The notes beneath the pieces were generated by a model, which saw nothing but the letters and a program-made list of their open reading frames with translations, ran no database searches and was not told the DNA's origin. From a virus, in IMG/VR virus record IMGVR_UViG_3300033146_001643, positions 1-64,000 of that record: a stretch of 64,000 nt of DNA; one strand, written 5' to 3'. Below are positions 60,835-64,000 of the stretch, in pieces. The position numbers and the translations under genes are program-made. Each line of letters begins with the position of its first letter. Position 1 is the first letter of the stretch.

Positions 60835-63141
60835 ATGAATAAATTTAAACATGTAGGCAGTACTAAGCTTAAAACTAAAAAAACCATAATAGATTATGTT
60901 ACTACATTAGAAACAGCAAGTACTACTGATATTTATACCAAGCGAAAAACAATTAAACAACGTAATGAAAATTACAATTTGGTTGTTGGAATCTTAGACA
61001 ATGAGGCTTTAAAGAAAGCATTTAACCCTATGAATTTAGAAGGTGAGAATATTACTATACCTACTGGAGATGAGGTTATTCCTGTTATACACCCGAGTAT
61101 TAATGCTTTGATTGGCGAAGCTTATGACAGACCTTTTGAATTTAGAGCTTATTTGACTAACCCTAGTGATATATCAACTAAAGAGGAAGAATTAAAATTA
61201 CAACTTGATAATAAATTAAAAATATTAGTTAAAAACTCCGCTGTACAGGGAGAAGCATTAAAATTAGCATTAAATAAATTAAAATATTGGGCAACGTACA
61301 CATTCCAAGATGTGAGAGAACGTACAGCTAATCATAAATTAAAAGATTTAGTATTAGACCAAGATTTAATTAAAGTATTTAAAGATGGATTTAAAGATGT
61401 TATTGCTGTTAATGAGGAGCAATACCATATTGGTTTATATAATGGTAATGTTACTATTGAGAAAATAGAACCTAATGAGTTAGATGTTTATCAATTAGGG
61501 CAGTCTAATAAAATTGAAGATGCAGGTATTCTAGTTTGGACTAGATATAGGTCTGCTAATAAAATTTTAGAGATGTATTATGATAAATTAACTAAATCTG
61601 ATATAGAGTACTTAATGGGGGATAAAACATCTTCTGATAATATTTTAGATAATTCATCTATAAAATCAGCTCCGATGGCAGCTGTTGACGAGCAAGAAAT
61701 TGCTTACTTATCTGTTGATATAGAAAATAATACTATTAATAGTGATGATAATGTTTCACACAGAGCTGATGGAACATTTAGAGTACGAACAGTTTATTTT
61801 AGAACAACTAGGTTAGTTAAAGAAGTAACTGGATTAAATGAAAAAACTGGTATAGAAGAAACAAGATTAGAAGATGAGGCATATACAATTACAACAAAAG
61901 AAAAAAGTGTTAATAGGTATATTAATGAATGGTATGAAGCTACTAGTATATCTAAAGATATATGGATTAACGTTCAACCTTGTCCAGTACAAGCAACTGA
62001 TTTGAATAATTTAAGTATGAATAAGCCTCCTATTGTCGGTACTATATATTCTTATGGTAGTAGGATAGGAAAATCTATAGTAGATATATTAAAACCAATC
62101 CAATATGAATGGACTATTTTTAGTAAAAAATTATCTTTGCTGTGGGCTAGGAACTGGGGGAAATTAGTAAAAATTGACGTTAGTAGAATACCTAAAGAGT
62201 TTTCATTGGACTTATTTATGAACTGGATTACCTCGTACGGCATTATAGTAGAAAACCCTTTTGAAGAGGGTAATAGAGGTGTAGCTGCTGGGTCTATGCG
62301 TGAAAGTGTAGGGGCAGTTGATGTAGGGTTAGGCAATGAAATTCAAGCAGCATTAGGGCATTTAATGTATCTAAAAGAACTAGCTGATGAGACTGTTGGT
62401 ATTACTAGACAGCGTAGAGGTGAATTGATGGCTTCTGATGGATTAGGTACAACACAAGAAGCTATTACTAGGAGTAATAAAATGACGGAAGAGCTATTTC
62501 AAGAGCATGATGCTGTTAGGCGTAGAGTATTAGAATTAGCGTTAGAGTATATAAAATTAGCCCTTAGAAATAAGACAGATAAAAAAGCTCAATATATATT
62601 AGATGATATGGCTACAGTTATATATGATACAGAAGGAGCAGGATTTACTGAAACTTCATTTGGTATTAGATTAACTAACAGTACTAAAAGGTTACAACTA
62701 GAAGCTATATTCCAACAATTATCACATGCAGCTATGCAAAATGGTACTATTACTATTAGTCAAATAATGGAATTATATACTACAGATAGTATGCGTGAAA
62801 AGATTAATTTGTTAAAAACAAAAGAAGAAGAAATTAGGATTCAGAAGCAAGAGGCGGAAAAAAGACAACAAGAGATGCAACAAAAAATGCAAGAAGCACA
62901 ATTAAAGGATAATGAAGCAGCTAGACAAATTAAATTAGAAGAAGCTAAGATTAAAGCTGAAGCTACTATAGAGGTGGCACGTATAAATGCAGAAGCTAGA
63001 ATAACAGATGCTAGCATAGGAGCTAATATTTCAGAAAATAAAGAAGTAAATAATAGTATGCAACAAGCACAAGTTAATATGCAAAGACAACAAGAACATG
63101 CAGATAACTTGGCTATTAAGCAACAAAAATTAGCTAAATAA
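60835..63141 (+). CDS. Portal protein
   Basis: 768 aa. It follows TerL, as portals do. The N-terminal 300 residues are alpha/beta with DEVIPVIHPSINALIGEAYD then RPFEFRAYLTNPSD, the middle contains QYEWTIFSKKLSLLWARNWG, and the long helix TVGITRQRRGELMASDGLGT matches the portal stem/crown region seen in crAss-like and P22-type portals (GI..xRxGx....a.g). The last 130 residues are a Gln/Glu/Ala coiled coil (IQKQEAEKRQQEMQQKMQEA). It forms the twelve-part DNA channel at one head vertex. TATATTTG lies four bases before the ATG, too close for a standard leader. Confidence 0.85.
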   Translation: MNKFKHVGSTKLKTKKTIIDYVTTLETASTTDIYTKRKTIKQRNENYNLVVGILDNEALKKAFNPMNLEGENITIPTGDEVIPVIHPSINALIGEAYDRPFEFRAYLTNPSDISTKEEELKLQLDNKLKILVKNSAVQGEALKLALNKLKYWATYTFQDVRERTANHKLKDLVLDQDLIKVFKDGFKDVIAVNEEQYHIGLYNGNVTIEKIEPNELDVYQLGQSNKIEDAGILVWTRYRSANKILEMYYDKLTKSDIEYLMGDKTSSDNILDNSSIKSAPMAAVDEQEIAYLSVDIENNTINSDDNVSHRADGTFRVRTVYFRTTRLVKEVTGLNEKTGIEETRLEDEAYTITTKEKSVNRYINEWYEATSISKDIWINVQPCPVQATDLNNLSMNKPPIVGTIYSYGSRIGKSIVDILKPIQYEWTIFSKKLSLLWARNWGKLVKIDVSRIPKEFSLDLFMNWITSYGIIVENPFEEGNRGVAAGSMRESVGAVDVGLGNEIQAALGHLMYLKELADETVGITRQRRGELMASDGLGTTQEAITRSNKMTEELFQEHDAVRRRVLELALEYIKLALRNKTDKKAQYILDDMATVIYDTEGAGFTETSFGIRLTNSTKRLQLEAIFQQLSHAAMQNGTITISQIMELYTTDSMREKINLLKTKEEEIRIQKQEAEKRQQEMQQKMQEAQLKDNEAARQIKLEEAKIKAEATIEVARINAEARITDASIGANISENKEVNNSMQQAQVNMQRQQEHADNLAIKQQKLAK

Positions 63142-63163
63142 TAATAATAAATAACCACAAATT

Positions 63164-64000
63164 ATGGCAGGAGAAATTTCAGTATCTATTAATGATGATA
63201 CAGGAAGTATAACTACAGAAAATGTTACTACTTCAACAACACCGCAGACAGGAGAGAATTTAGAATTAGCTAATGATAAAACTGGGGAAACAAAATCCGC
63301 CCCAGAGAAACTTGAAGTAAGTTTACCAGATAAAGAAAATGCATCTAATAATACCGGAGGCGATAACGAAATTAGTAAAAATAATTCTAATGATAATGTA
63401 GAAAAAAAAACAGACCAAGATTATGATGCAGCCGAGATATATAAGTATTTAGCAGATACTAATGTATTACCTATGATTGCTGTGGATAAAAATTTTGATT
63501 TTGAGGATTTAAGTACAGCTATTGAAACTAGAATTAATGACACAATAATTAGTAGAGAAAAACAATTTTTAGAAACTATGCCTAAAAAAGCAGCTGATTT
63601 ATTTAGTCATTTACGTGCTGGTGGTGAGGTAAGTGATTTTCAAGCTGTACATAGTAATAGTTATAGCAATATACCAAAACAATCATTAAAAGATGATACA
63701 GATTTACAAAATAGTATTATAACTGACTATTATAAAAAAACTACTAGTTGGGACGAAAAAAGTATTAAAACTGCTATAGATAGAATGAATACAGCAGGGA
63801 GTACCGAAAAGGAGTCAACTGCTATGTTAAAATTTTTACAGGATATAGAATTAGAAAATCAACGTGATTTAGCATATAATACTAAACAACAACAATTACA
63901 AATAGAGCAGCAACATAAAGAATTAATTAATAATGTTACTAATACTGTATTAAATACTAGAGACTTTTTAAATATCCCTTTAAATATGGGGACTAAAAAT
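63164..64000 (+). CDS. Scaffold-like protein after the portal (cut by window end)
   Basis: 279 codons visible, still open at the window end. The first ~85 residues are acidic and disordered (Thr/Asn/Glu/Ser-rich), then a folded helical part (AAEIYKYLADTNVLPMIAVD; ETRINDTIISREKQFLETMP), then a Gln-rich coiled coil (NTKQQQLQIEQQHKELINNV). A disordered head plus coiled coil directly after the portal fits an internal scaffold or portal-associated head protein. It starts 22 bases after the portal stop. Confidence 0.5.
   Translation, partial: MAGEISVSINDDTGSITTENVTTSTTPQTGENLELANDKTGETKSAPEKLEVSLPDKENASNNTGGDNEISKNNSNDNVEKKTDQDYDAAEIYKYLADTNVLPMIAVDKNFDFEDLSTAIETRINDTIISREKQFLETMPKKAADLFSHLRAGGEVSDFQAVHSNSYSNIPKQSLKDDTDLQNSIITDYYKKTTSWDEKSIKTAIDRMNTAGSTEKESTAMLKFLQDIELENQRDLAYNTKQQQLQIEQQHKELINNVTNTVLNTRDFLNIPLNMGTKN

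Noticed and set aside
1-64000. Stop-codon reassignment (TAG or TGA read as an amino acid), known in some crAss-like phages
   Set aside because: TAA, TAG (28607-28609, 58588-58590, 60782-60784) and TGA (588-590, 1252-1254) all end well-defined genes at correct places, and no long gene is interrupted by one stop type.
1-64000. Integrase, insertion sequences or attachment sites
   Set aside because: No recombinase or transposase motifs and no terminal inverted repeats were recognised among the genes read.

Overview
The window is about two thirds of an AT-rich tailed-phage genome of the crAss-like type (order Crassvirales), very probably infecting a member of the Bacteroidota. The evidence for the phage group is the gene order TerL - portal - acidic scaffold-like protein on one arm, an HU/IHF-like connector protein, adaptor and large tail protein on the other, glutamine-rich internal (cargo) proteins, and a 4,552-residue protein carrying the DxDxD motif (D-F-D-F-D) inside the context typical of crAss virion RNA polymerases. 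The evidence for the host is the Bacteroidota-type promoter TTTG-N20-TAnnTTTG, found intact at least twice, the lack of Shine-Dalgarno sites, and Ala-x-Ala-Gln signal peptides. Stop codons TAA, TAG and TGA all end genes, so the standard code is in use.

Layout. Positions 1-28609 (+ strand) are the distal virion module: tail end of an upstream gene, HU/IHF-like connector protein, head-tail adaptor, 1,292-aa tail/muzzle protein, two Q/N/G-rich cargo proteins, a terminator, a 913-aa cargo protein, the giant RNA polymerase with a C-terminal zinc-protease motif, and a 1,340-aa companion. A symmetrical hairpin at 28631-28658 ends this arm and the leftward arm that meets it.

Positions 28666-56421 (- strand) are the early/middle arm. 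Reading in the direction of transcription it holds a first gene of unknown function (56421), small exported proteins and a GH73-type lysin, accessory genes with non-coding structured stretches (49806-55638), then the replication core: family A DNA polymerase, RecA/AAA-like NTPase, ATP-dependent DNA ligase, GHKL-like protein, outer-membrane-like protein, probable helicase loader, DnaB helicase, a protein with its own host-type promoter, SSB-like protein with a DDLPF tail, DnaG-type primase, DUF932-like protein, Gp88-family protein, a VWA protein, GroES, a second VWA-like protein, and a B12-dependent (class II) ribonucleotide reductase.

Positions 56456-56842 are a divergent control region with palindromes. 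Positions 56843-64000 (+ strand) start the packaging module: PD-(D/E)XK nuclease, three small overlapping genes, TerL, portal and the start of a scaffold-like gene cut by the window end. The capsid genes are presumably outside the window, between its right and left ends on a circular map.

The least explained parts are the giant polymerase-protease polypeptide, the palindrome-overlapped rightward promoter at 51788-51829 which points antisense into a Gly-Tyr-Asp repeat gene, the heavily base-paired non-coding block at 54568-54981, and several open frames in 49900-53900 that lack a normal start codon.
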